64,000 nt of DNA from positions 62,001-126,000 of the forward strand of contig CAMATZ010000008.1 in the NCBI GenBank assembly GCA_945861275.1, read 5' to 3'. Positions 50,860 to 59,399 of this stretch are shown here, in pieces. The notes below the pieces were generated by a model. It was not told the origin of the DNA, did no database searches, and saw only the letters and a program-made list of their open reading frames with translations. A program made the position numbers and the translations under genes. Within the stretch, counting starts at the first letter, position 1. Every line of letters starts with the position of its first letter. Source of the stretch: Bordetella parapertussis. Its GTDB lineage: Bacteria; Pseudomonadota; Gammaproteobacteria; Burkholderiales; SG8-41.

Positions 50860-52155
50860 ATGAAATCATTCGCCCTCATGATGGTTTTTTTTCTGAGCAC
50901 GTCGGTATTCGGCGCCCTTCCTGGCGTCACTGAATTCAGCGCCAGTCCTGAACAAGTCACGGAGGCTGAACTTTCAGCTTTGCTGCGTGCGCAGGTCGTC
51001 GCGGCCGACGTTATTGCCATCGGAGAAAGCGTGCATGGTTCTTCGGGGTTTTTGAGAATTCAGACACGGCTCATTCGTTACCTGGTGGTAAACCATGGCT
51101 TAAGGTTAATCGTCTGGGAAAATCCGGCGCTGCGCAGCCTTGAATTTGCACGATGGGTTTCATCGTGCACGACAGCCGCGACGCCGCCACCGATAGCCGT
51201 GCTGTATATGCCCACCTCAGCGGATTTGCCCTTGTGGGACTGGGTGTGTAAATTCAATCTTGCGCATCCCGGTGACCCCATCGTCTTTCGCGGCATGGAT
51301 GTTTGGGATCGCCCGTGGGAACACTACGCGAGGATCCGCGCCCTGGGCCTGCGTGCGGGCATTGATCCGCGACTGATCAATAGCATGGCAACTTCCTGCC
51401 CGGCGTATGAAACCTCGTCGTGGCCTGAGGTTGAGTTGGTTTTTGCAACATCACAACACGACGGGAAGTTCCTGCCCCAGGCCGATTACGAAAAATGTCG
51501 CGCCCATTTGACCACGCTCCTCAATACCGCAACACTATCGGGCATCGAAAAGCAGAAGAAAAAAGAGCCGCATTCCGATGAGGCTTTTGAACTTGCGATC
51601 TCGGCTTCAACCCTGCTGGGATGGCTGGGGTTTTACAACCACGAACGCTCAGACGATATTCTGAGCTGGAACGAGCGCGACAAAGCTCAAGGCAGAAATT
51701 TAATGTTGCTGATGGCTAAACATGACGCCCCACGCGCCATCTTGTCCGCCCACACCAGCCACGTGTCACACAATCGATCACGCGCTGACTGGTGGGGCTA
51801 TGGCGATCTTAAATCCGGCGTTTTCTTTTTTACCGAGATGACCCGGAAGAAGGTCTTCAATATCGCACTCACCGCCTATAGCGCGACGGGAACGCAGGGA
51901 GACTGGTCGCTTCCCGCCGCCAGCAACTCGCTGGATAAGAAACTGCATGATGTTGGGCACAGGTTTTCATACTTTGCATCCCATGCCGCTTTTTTGTCAG
52001 AACATTCAAAATGGTGGATGCAGAATCAGAATTTCCCCGGGCCTTTTGAAAGCGGCGTTGAAATCACGCCAGGGGATCACTTCGATGCCTTTATCTTTAT
52101 TGATCGCTCGGCCCTGGACAAGGCGTTACCCCAAAGACCCATGTGGCAACCTTGA
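50860..52155 (+). CDS. Exported erythromycin esterase-family protein
   Basis: A 431-residue protein with a signal peptide (FALMMVFFLSTSVFGA) and the erythromycin-esterase/EreA-like catalytic motif VIAIGESVHGSSGF, plus SAHTSHVSHN for the second His set. Known members hydrolyse macrolide lactones, but many homologues have other or unknown esterase roles. Secretion is unlike classical cytosolic EreA/EreB. It immediately follows the SLC13 gene, with lower-GC, less biased codons than its neighbours, possibly a later arrival. Confidence 0.83.
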   Translation: MKSFALMMVFFLSTSVFGALPGVTEFSASPEQVTEAELSALLRAQVVAADVIAIGESVHGSSGFLRIQTRLIRYLVVNHGLRLIVWENPALRSLEFARWVSSCTTAATPPPIAVLYMPTSADLPLWDWVCKFNLAHPGDPIVFRGMDVWDRPWEHYARIRALGLRAGIDPRLINSMATSCPAYETSSWPEVELVFATSQHDGKFLPQADYEKCRAHLTTLLNTATLSGIEKQKKKEPHSDEAFELAISASTLLGWLGFYNHERSDDILSWNERDKAQGRNLMLLMAKHDAPRAILSAHTSHVSHNRSRADWWGYGDLKSGVFFFTEMTRKKVFNIALTAYSATGTQGDWSLPAASNSLDKKLHDVGHRFSYFASHAAFLSEHSKWWMQNQNFPGPFESGVEITPGDHFDAFIFIDRSALDKALPQRPMWQP

Positions 52156-52292
52156 GAAAATAAAAGACCGCGTCCTCGCGGCGCACCGCGAAACTAAAGA
52201 TCGTCAACAACGGCGAATGCCGCCCGCTTGACACAGCCGCGCGCGGCACTGCACGATACTTCGCTCACCGCAACGTTTCATCCGCAACCCGC

Positions 52293-54071
52293 ATGCTTGC
52301 TCAAATCGCCATATTTCTGCTTGCCGCCATCATCGCCGTGCCCTTGTCACGTAAGCTGGGGCTGGGCGCGGTATTGGGTTACCTCGGCGCAGGCATGATC
52401 ATCGGGCCTTGGGGCCTGAAGCTGATCGACAACGTTGATGCGATGCTGCATATCTCGGAGTTCGGCGTCATCCTGCTGCTGTTTATCATCGGGCTGGAGT
52501 TGCAGCCGTCGCGCCTGTGGGTGTTGCGCAAGCAGGTGTTCGGTCTCGGTTCCGCACAGGTGGTGATCACGGGTCTGGTGCTGGGCGGGATTGCCCTCAT
52601 CATCGGCTTTACCTGGCAGGCGGCGCTGGTGGCCGGCGTGGGGCTGGCCATGTCCTCCACCGCGTTTGTGTTGCAAACGCTGGCGGAGAAAAAACAGCTC
52701 ACTGCCCGCCACGGCCGCGAGAGTTTTGCCATTCTGCTGTTTCAGGATGTGGCGGTGATTCCGCTGCTGGCCGCGCTGCCGTTTCTCGCGTATTCCCTGG
52801 GCGCAACCGGTGCGGCGACGCAAGGCCACGGCGGCTGGCTCGACGCCGCCAAGGCGATTGGCATCATCGGTGCGCTGATCGTATCCAGCCGTGTTCTGCT
52901 GCGCCCGCTGTTCCGGCTGGTGGCCACACTCGGGGGCCGCGAGATATTTACCGCCACGGCGCTGTTCATCGTGGTTGGCGTGACGTTGCTGATGGATGTT
53001 GCGAGCCTCACGGCGTCGCTCGGCGCATTCCTTGCGGGCATGCTGCTCGCCGATTCGGAATACCGCCACGAACTTGAAGCCGATATCGAACCCTTCAAGG
53101 GCTTGCTGATGGGCTTGTTTTTCATCTCCGTCGGCATGTCGGCCAACCTCGGTCTGCTGGCAAAGCAGCCGCTGATCATCGCCGCTATTGTTGCCGGTTT
53201 GATCGCCATCAAGTTCGCGGTGCTCTACGCCATCGGGCGCATGGCCGGCAGCGGGGCGCCAAGCGCGCGCAAACTGGGGCTGGCGCTGGCACAAGGAGGC
53301 GAATTCGCCTTCGTGCTGTTCGGTTCCGCCGCCGGTGCCGGCATATTCACCGCGCCGATTGCGCAAACGCTGGTGGTCGCGGTGACGGTATCCATGCTGA
53401 TCGCGCCGTTCTTGTTCATGCTGGAAGAGAAAGTGCTCGCGCCCGCGCTGGATCCCGAGGCGATCCGTGAATTCGACACCATCGAAGCGCCGCAGGGCCA
53501 TGTGGTGATTGCCGGTTACGGCCGTGTGGGGCAGATCGTCACGCGCGTGCTATCGCTCAAAGGCATTCCTTTTGTGGCACTTGAAAAAGACGCGGATCAG
53601 GTTGACAGCGTGCGCCGGTTCGGCGGCAAACTGTATTTCGGTGATGCCACACGCCTTGAACTGCTGCGCGCGGCCAATGTCGGCGGCGCGCGCTTGTTCG
53701 TGCTCGCCATTGACGACCCGGAAGACTCGGTTAAATGTGCGCAATTGGTGCGCCATCATTTCCCCAACCTGCCGATCATTGCGCGTGCGCGCAACCGCAC
53801 GCACGCGCATCGGCTGGCTGAAATGGGCGTGACACGCTACTACCGCGAAACCTGGCACACCAGTATGGAAATGGCATTGCAAAGCCTGCTGCAATTGCGG
53901 ATTGCGCCTTCGGAAGCGGCTATCGCGATTTCAAAATTCCGCGACCACGACCTCGCATTGCTCAAACGCCAGCAAGCCATTTACCTGGACGAAAACAAAC
54001 TGATGCAGACCACGCGCGAAGCCAGCGAGGAGTTATTGACCTTGTTCGAGGCGGATCGCGAGGAAAGCTGA
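52293..54071 (+). CDS. CPA2-type cation:proton antiporter with RCK domain
   Basis: A 592-residue Kef-like protein. The N-terminal antiporter part has GYLGAGMIIGPWGL and ASLTASLGAFLAGMLLADSEYRHE, and the C-terminal RCK/TrkA-N domain has VVIAGYGRVGQIVTRVL, the NAD-binding glycine motif. It should exchange K+ or Na+ for H+ across the inner membrane, gated by NAD(H) or glutathione adducts as in KefB/KefC. No KefG/KefF ancillary subunit is adjacent. Stands alone. Confidence 0.93.
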   Translation: MLAQIAIFLLAAIIAVPLSRKLGLGAVLGYLGAGMIIGPWGLKLIDNVDAMLHISEFGVILLLFIIGLELQPSRLWVLRKQVFGLGSAQVVITGLVLGGIALIIGFTWQAALVAGVGLAMSSTAFVLQTLAEKKQLTARHGRESFAILLFQDVAVIPLLAALPFLAYSLGATGAATQGHGGWLDAAKAIGIIGALIVSSRVLLRPLFRLVATLGGREIFTATALFIVVGVTLLMDVASLTASLGAFLAGMLLADSEYRHELEADIEPFKGLLMGLFFISVGMSANLGLLAKQPLIIAAIVAGLIAIKFAVLYAIGRMAGSGAPSARKLGLALAQGGEFAFVLFGSAAGAGIFTAPIAQTLVVAVTVSMLIAPFLFMLEEKVLAPALDPEAIREFDTIEAPQGHVVIAGYGRVGQIVTRVLSLKGIPFVALEKDADQVDSVRRFGGKLYFGDATRLELLRAANVGGARLFVLAIDDPEDSVKCAQLVRHHFPNLPIIARARNRTHAHRLAEMGVTRYYRETWHTSMEMALQSLLQLRIAPSEAAIAISKFRDHDLALLKRQQAIYLDENKLMQTTREASEELLTLFEADREES

Positions 54072-54190
54072 GCCGGCACGTTAACAAAATTATCGTAACT
54101 ATTCAGCGTGAACGAAAAGGCAAAAACCCCTCTCACGCGGCGCTTTGCGCCACCCTTGCCTGTCACCGCAGGCGCCCGGACCAGCGGCGC

Positions 54191-55603
54191 GTGAATCGCC
54201 CTACCCATTCCCCGTTGCCGGGCCTGCTGATCATTGGTCTGGGCGCATCTATTGCGCCGATGGATTTCGCGGTTAACGTAGCCTTTCCCGCGATCACCGC
54301 GGCCTTCGCTCTCGATGTAGAGTCGATACGCTGGGTGGTGATCTGCTACGTCATTACCTACGCCAGCCTGATGCTGGCCTTCGGCAAACTCGGCGACATC
54401 GTGGGGCACCGCCGCGTATTTCACGCCGGCCTGCTGACCGGCACGCTTGCGTTTGCCGCGTGCGGGTTGGCGCCAACTTATCCGTGGCTGCTGGCGGCAC
54501 GTGTGTTGCAGGGCGTCGCGACCGCTCTGGTGCTCAGTTGCGCGCCGGCGCTGGTGGTGGCAGTTTGCGGCGAACAGCGGCGCACCTGGGCGCTCAGCCG
54601 CTATGCCATGATCGCCGCGCTGGCCGGCATCCTGGGGCCCATCATCGGTGGCGCCGCAATACAGTGGCTGGGCTGGGCGGGTGTGTTCTGGTTTCGCCTG
54701 CCGGTTGCGTTGCTGGCGTTGGTGCTGCTGGCGCGCTTGCGCGCAGTGCCGGTTCCGGCGGATGCGCCGCGACGCTTCGATACCGTTTCCTCAGGGTTGC
54801 TTGCAGGCGGACTGGCGCTGTTGCTGTTAAGCCCCAGCCTCTGGTCCGGCGTCACGCACGTCGAGTTGCCGCTCGCGGCGGGTTTCGCCGGCATAGCACT
54901 GCTCGTCATTTTTGCGCTGCGCGAGCGCCGTGATGCGGAGCCAGTGCTGCCGCCCTCAGCCGTGCGCGATCCCGTCATGCTGGCAGCCAATGCCGCCAGT
55001 GTCATGGTCAATTTCGTCGCCTTTGCGATTCCCCTGCTGGTGCCCTACTACCTGGCGCGCATCGGCGGCTTCAGTGCGATCACGATGGGCCTGCTGCTGG
55101 CGATGTCTGCGGTCGGTGTGTTTGCGGCCTCTACCGTCACACCGCGCGTGGTGCGTGCGCTCGGACAGCGCCGTGCCGCCCTGCTGGGCGCTGCGCTGGT
55201 TGCACTGGCGCAAGCGCTCATCGCGCTCTGGCCGCTGACGCCGCTGGTGGCCGCACTGATGGTCGGGCTACTGCTGCATGGTCTTGGTGTGGGACTGTTT
55301 CAGGTCAGTTATACCGATCTCATCGTCGCCACGCTGCCGCAGAAAAATCGCGGCATCGCCGGCAGCCTCACCATGCTAACCCGCACCATCGGCGTCATTC
55401 TCGCCGCAGTGATTTTGAGCAGCGCAGTGCAGGCACTCGAAGCCCGCCACCTGGCGGCAGGGCACGCAGCGGCCGAGGCGTTTCATGCAGCCTTCAGTAG
55501 CGTGTTTCTGTATACCGGACTGTTGCTGTCCGCATCGCTGCTGCTGGCTGCCGTGGTGCCAGTCCTCTGGCGCAAAGCTAAAACCCGTTCTTCGCGGAAG
55601 TAG
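54191..55603 (+). CDS. MFS transporter (DHA2/EmrB-QacA type)
   Basis: A 470-residue major facilitator with about fourteen hydrophobic segments. The motif A region LGDIVGHRRVFHAG lies after the second segment, and the motif C-like VLSCAPALV follows. Members export drugs and toxic organics using the proton gradient. GTG is used as start at 54191. Seen downstream is a stretch before the CoA transferase gene with no partner membrane-fusion protein, so it probably acts alone. Confidence 0.9.
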   Translation: MNRPTHSPLPGLLIIGLGASIAPMDFAVNVAFPAITAAFALDVESIRWVVICYVITYASLMLAFGKLGDIVGHRRVFHAGLLTGTLAFAACGLAPTYPWLLAARVLQGVATALVLSCAPALVVAVCGEQRRTWALSRYAMIAALAGILGPIIGGAAIQWLGWAGVFWFRLPVALLALVLLARLRAVPVPADAPRRFDTVSSGLLAGGLALLLLSPSLWSGVTHVELPLAAGFAGIALLVIFALRERRDAEPVLPPSAVRDPVMLAANAASVMVNFVAFAIPLLVPYYLARIGGFSAITMGLLLAMSAVGVFAASTVTPRVVRALGQRRAALLGAALVALAQALIALWPLTPLVAALMVGLLLHGLGVGLFQVSYTDLIVATLPQKNRGIAGSLTMLTRTIGVILAAVILSSAVQALEARHLAAGHAAAEAFHAAFSSVFLYTGLLLSASLLLAAVVPVLWRKAKTRSSRK

Positions 55604-55694
55604 TATCAGTTCGATCAACTATTGAATAAAACAAATAAAACAAACGCCTATGAACATCGTCGAACGGCGAAGATGAATGGTATAGGATCACGGC

Positions 55695-56951
55695 ATGTCC
55701 CCAACTACTACAGCCCAGTCCCGCGCTCCGGCTCTTGCCGGGTTGCGCATCATCGACCTTGCGCGGGTGCTCGCCGGCCCGACCTGCGCGCAGACGCTGG
55801 GCGATCTTGGCGCTGATGTGGTCAAGATTGAGCGCCCCGGCGTCGGTGACGACACGCGCCCGTGGGGCCCGCCGTGGCTGCCGGACGAGCACGGCGAACC
55901 CACCCGCGATTCGACCTACTTCAGCAGCGCCAATCGCAACAAGCGCTCCATCGCGATCGACCTCGCCAACGATGCGGGCGCAGCGCTGGTGCGCCGGCTC
56001 GCGTGTGAGGCCGACGTAGTGATCGAGAACTACAAGGTCGGCGACCTCGCGCGGCGCGGGCTCGATTATGCGACGTTGTCCGCGCTTAACCCGCGGCTGA
56101 TCTATTGCTCGATCACCGGCTTCGGCCAGACCGGGCCGTTGCGCGAGCGGCCGGGCTACGACTATATTTTTCAGGGTGTCGGCGGGCTGATGAGTGTGAC
56201 CGGGCTTCCTGACGGTGTGCCCGGCGGCGGGCCGATGAAGATCGGCGCGTCCATCGTCGATCTTTCGACCGGGCTCTACGCAGGCATCGCCATTCTGGCG
56301 GCACTACGCGAGCGCGATGCGAGCGGGCTCGGCCAGCATATCGACATGGCGCTGTTTGACACTGTCGCAGCACTCAGCACGCACCAGGCGGCGGGTTATT
56401 TCCAGACCGGCAAAGTGCCGGGTCGCATGGGCACCTCCTCCGGCGGCATCATGATGCCGTACGAGACCTTCAAGTGCGCGGACGGACACCTCATCGTCGC
56501 TTGCGGCAACAATTCGCAATGGCAATCCCTGTGCAAGGCACTCGCGCGCGACGATCTCGGGCGTGACCTGCGGCTCGCCACGCCGTCGACGCGCCAGATC
56601 AATCGCGATTTCGCACTCGGCGAACTGCGCCGCACATTCGCGGAGAATAAGGTCGATGATCTCGCGGCGAAGCTCGATGCGCACGGCGTGCCGAACGGAC
56701 CGATCAACGATCTGAAACAGGTGTTCGAGATGGAGCAGGCGCGCGAGCGCGGCCTCAAAATCGATCTCCAACGCAGCGACGGCACCAAGGTCGCCGGTGT
56801 CGGCAATCCGATCCGCCTGAGCGCAACACCCGTGCAGTATCGCAGCGCAGCGCCGAGACTCGGTGAGCATGCCGTTGCCGTGCTCACGGACTGGCTCGGC
56901 GCCGGAACAGAAGAGATCGAACAGTTGCGCGCGGCGGGAGCGCTGGGTTAG
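55695..56951 (+). CDS. CaiB/BaiF family CoA transferase
   Basis: A 418-residue class III CoA transferase. The N-terminal RIIDLARVLAGPTCAQTLGDLGADVVKIERPG is a family hallmark, and the catalytic Asp lies in SIVDLSTGLYAG. It shifts CoA between carboxylic acids, activating a substrate for degradation. Neighbour 57236 is a receptor, followed by cupin, amidase and dioxygenase genes, so it may activate an imported acid. The end has the usual LGEHAVAVLTDWLG. Confidence 0.93.
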   Translation: MSPTTTAQSRAPALAGLRIIDLARVLAGPTCAQTLGDLGADVVKIERPGVGDDTRPWGPPWLPDEHGEPTRDSTYFSSANRNKRSIAIDLANDAGAALVRRLACEADVVIENYKVGDLARRGLDYATLSALNPRLIYCSITGFGQTGPLRERPGYDYIFQGVGGLMSVTGLPDGVPGGGPMKIGASIVDLSTGLYAGIAILAALRERDASGLGQHIDMALFDTVAALSTHQAAGYFQTGKVPGRMGTSSGGIMMPYETFKCADGHLIVACGNNSQWQSLCKALARDDLGRDLRLATPSTRQINRDFALGELRRTFAENKVDDLAAKLDAHGVPNGPINDLKQVFEMEQARERGLKIDLQRSDGTKVAGVGNPIRLSATPVQYRSAAPRLGEHAVAVLTDWLGAGTEEIEQLRAAGALG

Positions 56952-57010
56952 TTACATGGTTTCATCAGACGTTTGTACAGGCGGAACCTTCTAGAAAGAA
57001 AAATTTTCCG

Positions 57011-57118
57011 TGTCGTTCCCGCCCCCGATTAAAGCATTCGAGGGCAGGCTGCGGCGGGAACCCATAACACAGTGCCCTATGGAACAATGTATAGATTCCC
57101 GCCTGCGCGGGAATGACA
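57011..57118. repeat. Composite TTCCCGCC repeat with ATTCCC-N8-GGGAAT core
   Basis: TGTCGTTCCCGC at 57011 is inversely repeated by GCGGGAATGACA at 57107, and inside are GTTCCCGCC/GGCGGGAAC (57015/57053). At 57095-57114 there is ATTCCC-N8-GGGAAT, the exact form of the neisserial dRS3 element. The element lies in the leader of receptor M. It resembles mobile intergenic repeats of beta- and gammaproteobacteria. Confidence 0.82.
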
Positions 57119-57235
57119 GGGGAAAGATTGTCGCTCTCATCAAACAATGCGAGCGATTTGGCCCACACAAAAATCTGATAAACGATAATGCGAGACTTGG
57201 CCTCGTTAATCGCCACGAACAGAGGATTGAATACG

Positions 57236-58207
57236 ATGAATAAACTTTTCGCCTGGATACCCGCCTTAATCGCGCTGGCTTGCAGCTATGCCGCCAACGC
57301 CCAGACCAGCTATCCGAACCGCCCGCTGCGCGTGGTGGTTTTTATTCCGCCGGGCGGCGGTGCGGACCTGCTCGCGCGCGTCATGGGACAGAAGCTCGGT
57401 GACGTGCTCGGGCAGACCGTCGTGATCGACAACCGCGCCGGCATGGGCGGGGTGATCGGCACCAACCTTGTCGCCAAAGCGGCGCCCGATGGCTATACGC
57501 TGCTGCAGGGTGGCATCACCACGCACGGCATCGGCCCGCACATTTATGCTAATTTGCCATACGATCCGCTCAAGGATTTCGCGCCGGTCATCCTCTCTGC
57601 GACCTTGCCGATATTCCTCATCGCCAACGCGCAGGTGCCGGTGAAATCGGTGAGCGAGCTGATCGCGCTCGCCAAGGCGAAACCTGCCAGCGTCAGCTTT
57701 GCCTCGCCCGGAACGGGCAGTGCGCCGCACCTTGTCGGTGAGTTGTTCAAAATCGTCACCGGCATTCCGAGCCAGCACATCCCGTACAAAGGCAGCGGCA
57801 CCGGCGCGCCCGCGCTCGCGGGCGGGGAAGTGCAATTCATGTTCGACGCCATCGCCGGCCATCAGCCGCACATCCAGTCGGGCCGCAGCAAGGCCCTCGC
57901 TGTCACCAGCCCCGCACGCCTCAAGGCATTCGCCGACATCCCGACGATGAAGGAAGTTGGGCTGGCGCGCGTCGATGGCGAAGTCTGGTACGGGCTGCTG
58001 GCGCCGGCCGGCACGCCGAAGACTATCATCGCGAAACTCAATGCCGATTCGCAGCGTGTGCTTGCCATGCAGGAAGTGAAGGACCGGCTAACGGGCGCGG
58101 GGATCAATGCCGCCGGCAGCACGCCGGAGGAGTTCGGCAAGTTTATCCGCGCCGAGCTCGACAAATGGGGACCGGTGGTGAAGGCCGCGGGGATTAAGGC
58201 GAACTAA
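57236..58207 (+). CDS. Bug/TctC-type periplasmic receptor (M)
   Basis: A 323-residue receptor: signal peptide (IPALIALACSYAANAQT), ligand loop FIPPGGGADLLAR, VIDNRAGMGG and SQHIPYKGSGTGAPAL. The ATG at 57236 is used, with GAGG upstream; the ORF track starts 16 codons earlier. Unlike the others the last motif has an insertion (SGTGAP). It follows a CoA transferase gene and precedes a cupin gene separated by the third GTGAAG palindrome. Confidence 0.91.
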   Translation: MNKLFAWIPALIALACSYAANAQTSYPNRPLRVVVFIPPGGGADLLARVMGQKLGDVLGQTVVIDNRAGMGGVIGTNLVAKAAPDGYTLLQGGITTHGIGPHIYANLPYDPLKDFAPVILSATLPIFLIANAQVPVKSVSELIALAKAKPASVSFASPGTGSAPHLVGELFKIVTGIPSQHIPYKGSGTGAPALAGGEVQFMFDAIAGHQPHIQSGRSKALAVTSPARLKAFADIPTMKEVGLARVDGEVWYGLLAPAGTPKTIIAKLNADSQRVLAMQEVKDRLTGAGINAAGSTPEEFGKFIRAELDKWGPVVKAAGIKAN

Positions 58208-58215
58208 TGTACTGC

Positions 58216-58291
58216 GTGAAGGGTGAAGGGTGAAGAGTGAAAAGGTACCCCACTAATCAGGGCTGCCCCTTCACCCTTCACTCTTCACCCG
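58216..58291. repeat. GTGAAGGG/CCCTTCAC palindromic repeat, copy 3
   Basis: GGGTGAAGAGTGAA (58228-58241) is exactly complementary to TTCACTCTTCACCC (58277-58290), with further GTGAAGGG units flanking. It begins nine bases past the receptor M stop and ends before the cupin start, matching the style at 1.8 kb and 11.9 kb. Confidence 0.85.
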
Positions 58292-58319
58292 TCACGTTTT
58301 TAAATCGGAGAAACAAACC

Positions 58320-58727
58320 ATGGCTACAAACGGAACCGTTCAGTCACTTAACATCAATGACCTGACGCGGTATGCGCCCGAAGCGCGGGTCAATCAGCCT
58401 TTGCTGGATTCGAAAGACCTCGTCACGCGCATGAATTGCTACGAGCCGGGACAGGTCACGCCCTTCCACGTGCACCCCAACGACGATGAAGTCATTTTTT
58501 GTGTCGAGGGACGCGGCGCGATTACGTTCGAGAAGTTGGACGCTGTGCCGATCGGGCCAGGCAGCCTGGTGAGTCTGCCGGCCGGACTCCCGCACGGGAT
58601 AAAGGCTGCCGACGATAGTCGCATGATCGTCATCTACACCACCAACGCCGGTTACACCAGCGAGCGCCCGCAGTCGATTGCCGCCGAGGCGGGCATACCG
58701 TTGCCCGGAGAGCATCCGCGCGAATAA
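58320..58727 (+). CDS. Cupin-domain protein
   Basis: A 135-residue single cupin barrel. PGQVTPFHVHPNDDEVIFCVEG gives the first cupin motif with His-x-His...Glu metal ligands, and SLVSLPAGLPHGIKAADD the second with His. Small cupins act as isomerases, dioxygenases or sensors. GGAG precedes the ATG. It is downstream of receptor M and may be in the same transcript. No specific substrate can be named. Confidence 0.86.
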   Translation: MATNGTVQSLNINDLTRYAPEARVNQPLLDSKDLVTRMNCYEPGQVTPFHVHPNDDEVIFCVEGRGAITFEKLDAVPIGPGSLVSLPAGLPHGIKAADDSRMIVIYTTNAGYTSERPQSIAAEAGIPLPGEHPRE

Positions 58728-58742
58728 TAGTCAGAAGTCCCT

Positions 58743-58778
58743 GTAGGATGGGTACTGGCCAATGGCCGTAACCCATCA
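58743..58778. repeat. GTAGGATGGGT..ACCCATC hairpin
   Basis: GATGGGT (58747-58753) pairs with ACCCATC (58771-58777) around a further TGGCC/GGCCG hairpin. It is 15 bases past the cupin stop and probably a repeat of the GTAGGxTGGG family, perhaps used to end the transcript. Confidence 0.6.
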
Positions 58779-58810
58779 CAACCAATCTCACCTATCCCCC
58801 AAGACTATGA

Positions 58811-59127
58811 GCCAACGCCCAAGGTTTCAGCCTGCACGCAGGCGTGCGCTGCGATGCCAATGACCGCCAAGGCATCGAACAACTGTGCCGTTATCTCACG
58901 CGCCCGGCCATCTCAAACGAACGCCTGAGCATCAACTACGAAGGCAACGCCGTGCGCAAACTCAAAACCCCGTGGCCTTGGTACCAATAGGGCGCCACCC
59001 ACTTCGTGCTTACACCGATGGAATTCATGTAGCGGCTGGCGGCTCTGGCGCCGTGCCCACGGCTGCACCTGATCCGCTTTCATGGGGTGGTCGCGCCGAA
59101 TGCCAAACTCAGATCAACGGTAGTGCC
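58811..59127 (+). pseudogene. IS91-family transposase fragment
   Basis: In one reading frame the sequence gives [36 protein letters not shown] and, past a stop, GATHFVLTPMEFM*RLAALAP and LHLIRFHGVVAPNAKLRS. These are the conserved blocks of the IS91/IS801 Y2-transposase C-terminal part. TAG stops at 58988 and 59030 interrupt the frame, and the N-terminal catalytic part and the C-terminal end are missing. It is a dead remnant of a rolling-circle element; no terminal sequences were recognised. Confidence 0.88.
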
Positions 59128-59399
59128 CGTATCGCCGCAACCAACAGTGACGAAGCGGCTGATTTTACGTGAGCTGAGGGCACGGCGCGGCTGGTGCTTG
59201 CGTAAACAGGGAAATCAGCGGATTTTGTGCGCAGATCGAGCCGGGATGTGCGGGGAAGCAGCGTGGTTCGGAGAAAATTACGCGAAAAGTCGAAGTTGAC
59301 TGCCTGCGGCACGGCGGATACATTGGGCGTCATGCAGAAACAGCGTTTAAAATTCCTATACCCCGAGCCGTCAGGGCACCAAGTCATAGGGGGACGGGC
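59128..59399. other. Non-coding stretch after transposase remnant
   Basis: Between the end of recognisable transposase homology and the amidase start I see no gene, RNA or clear repeat. The plus-strand frame past the remnant is open for a while but matches no IS91 end. The amidase promoter is probably inside. Confidence 0.4.

Noticed and set aside
49643-50869. 408-residue minus-strand ORF opposite the SLC13 gene
   Set aside because: Highly repetitive His/Arg composition, a shadow of the symporter frame.
52347-53501. 384-residue minus-strand ORF opposite the antiporter
   Set aside because: Rich in Gln, His and Arg with no domain; antisense of a membrane protein gene.
58987-59130. Frameshift in the transposase fragment
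   Set aside because: Both homologous segments are in the same frame; the breaks are in-frame TAG codons, not a frameshift.
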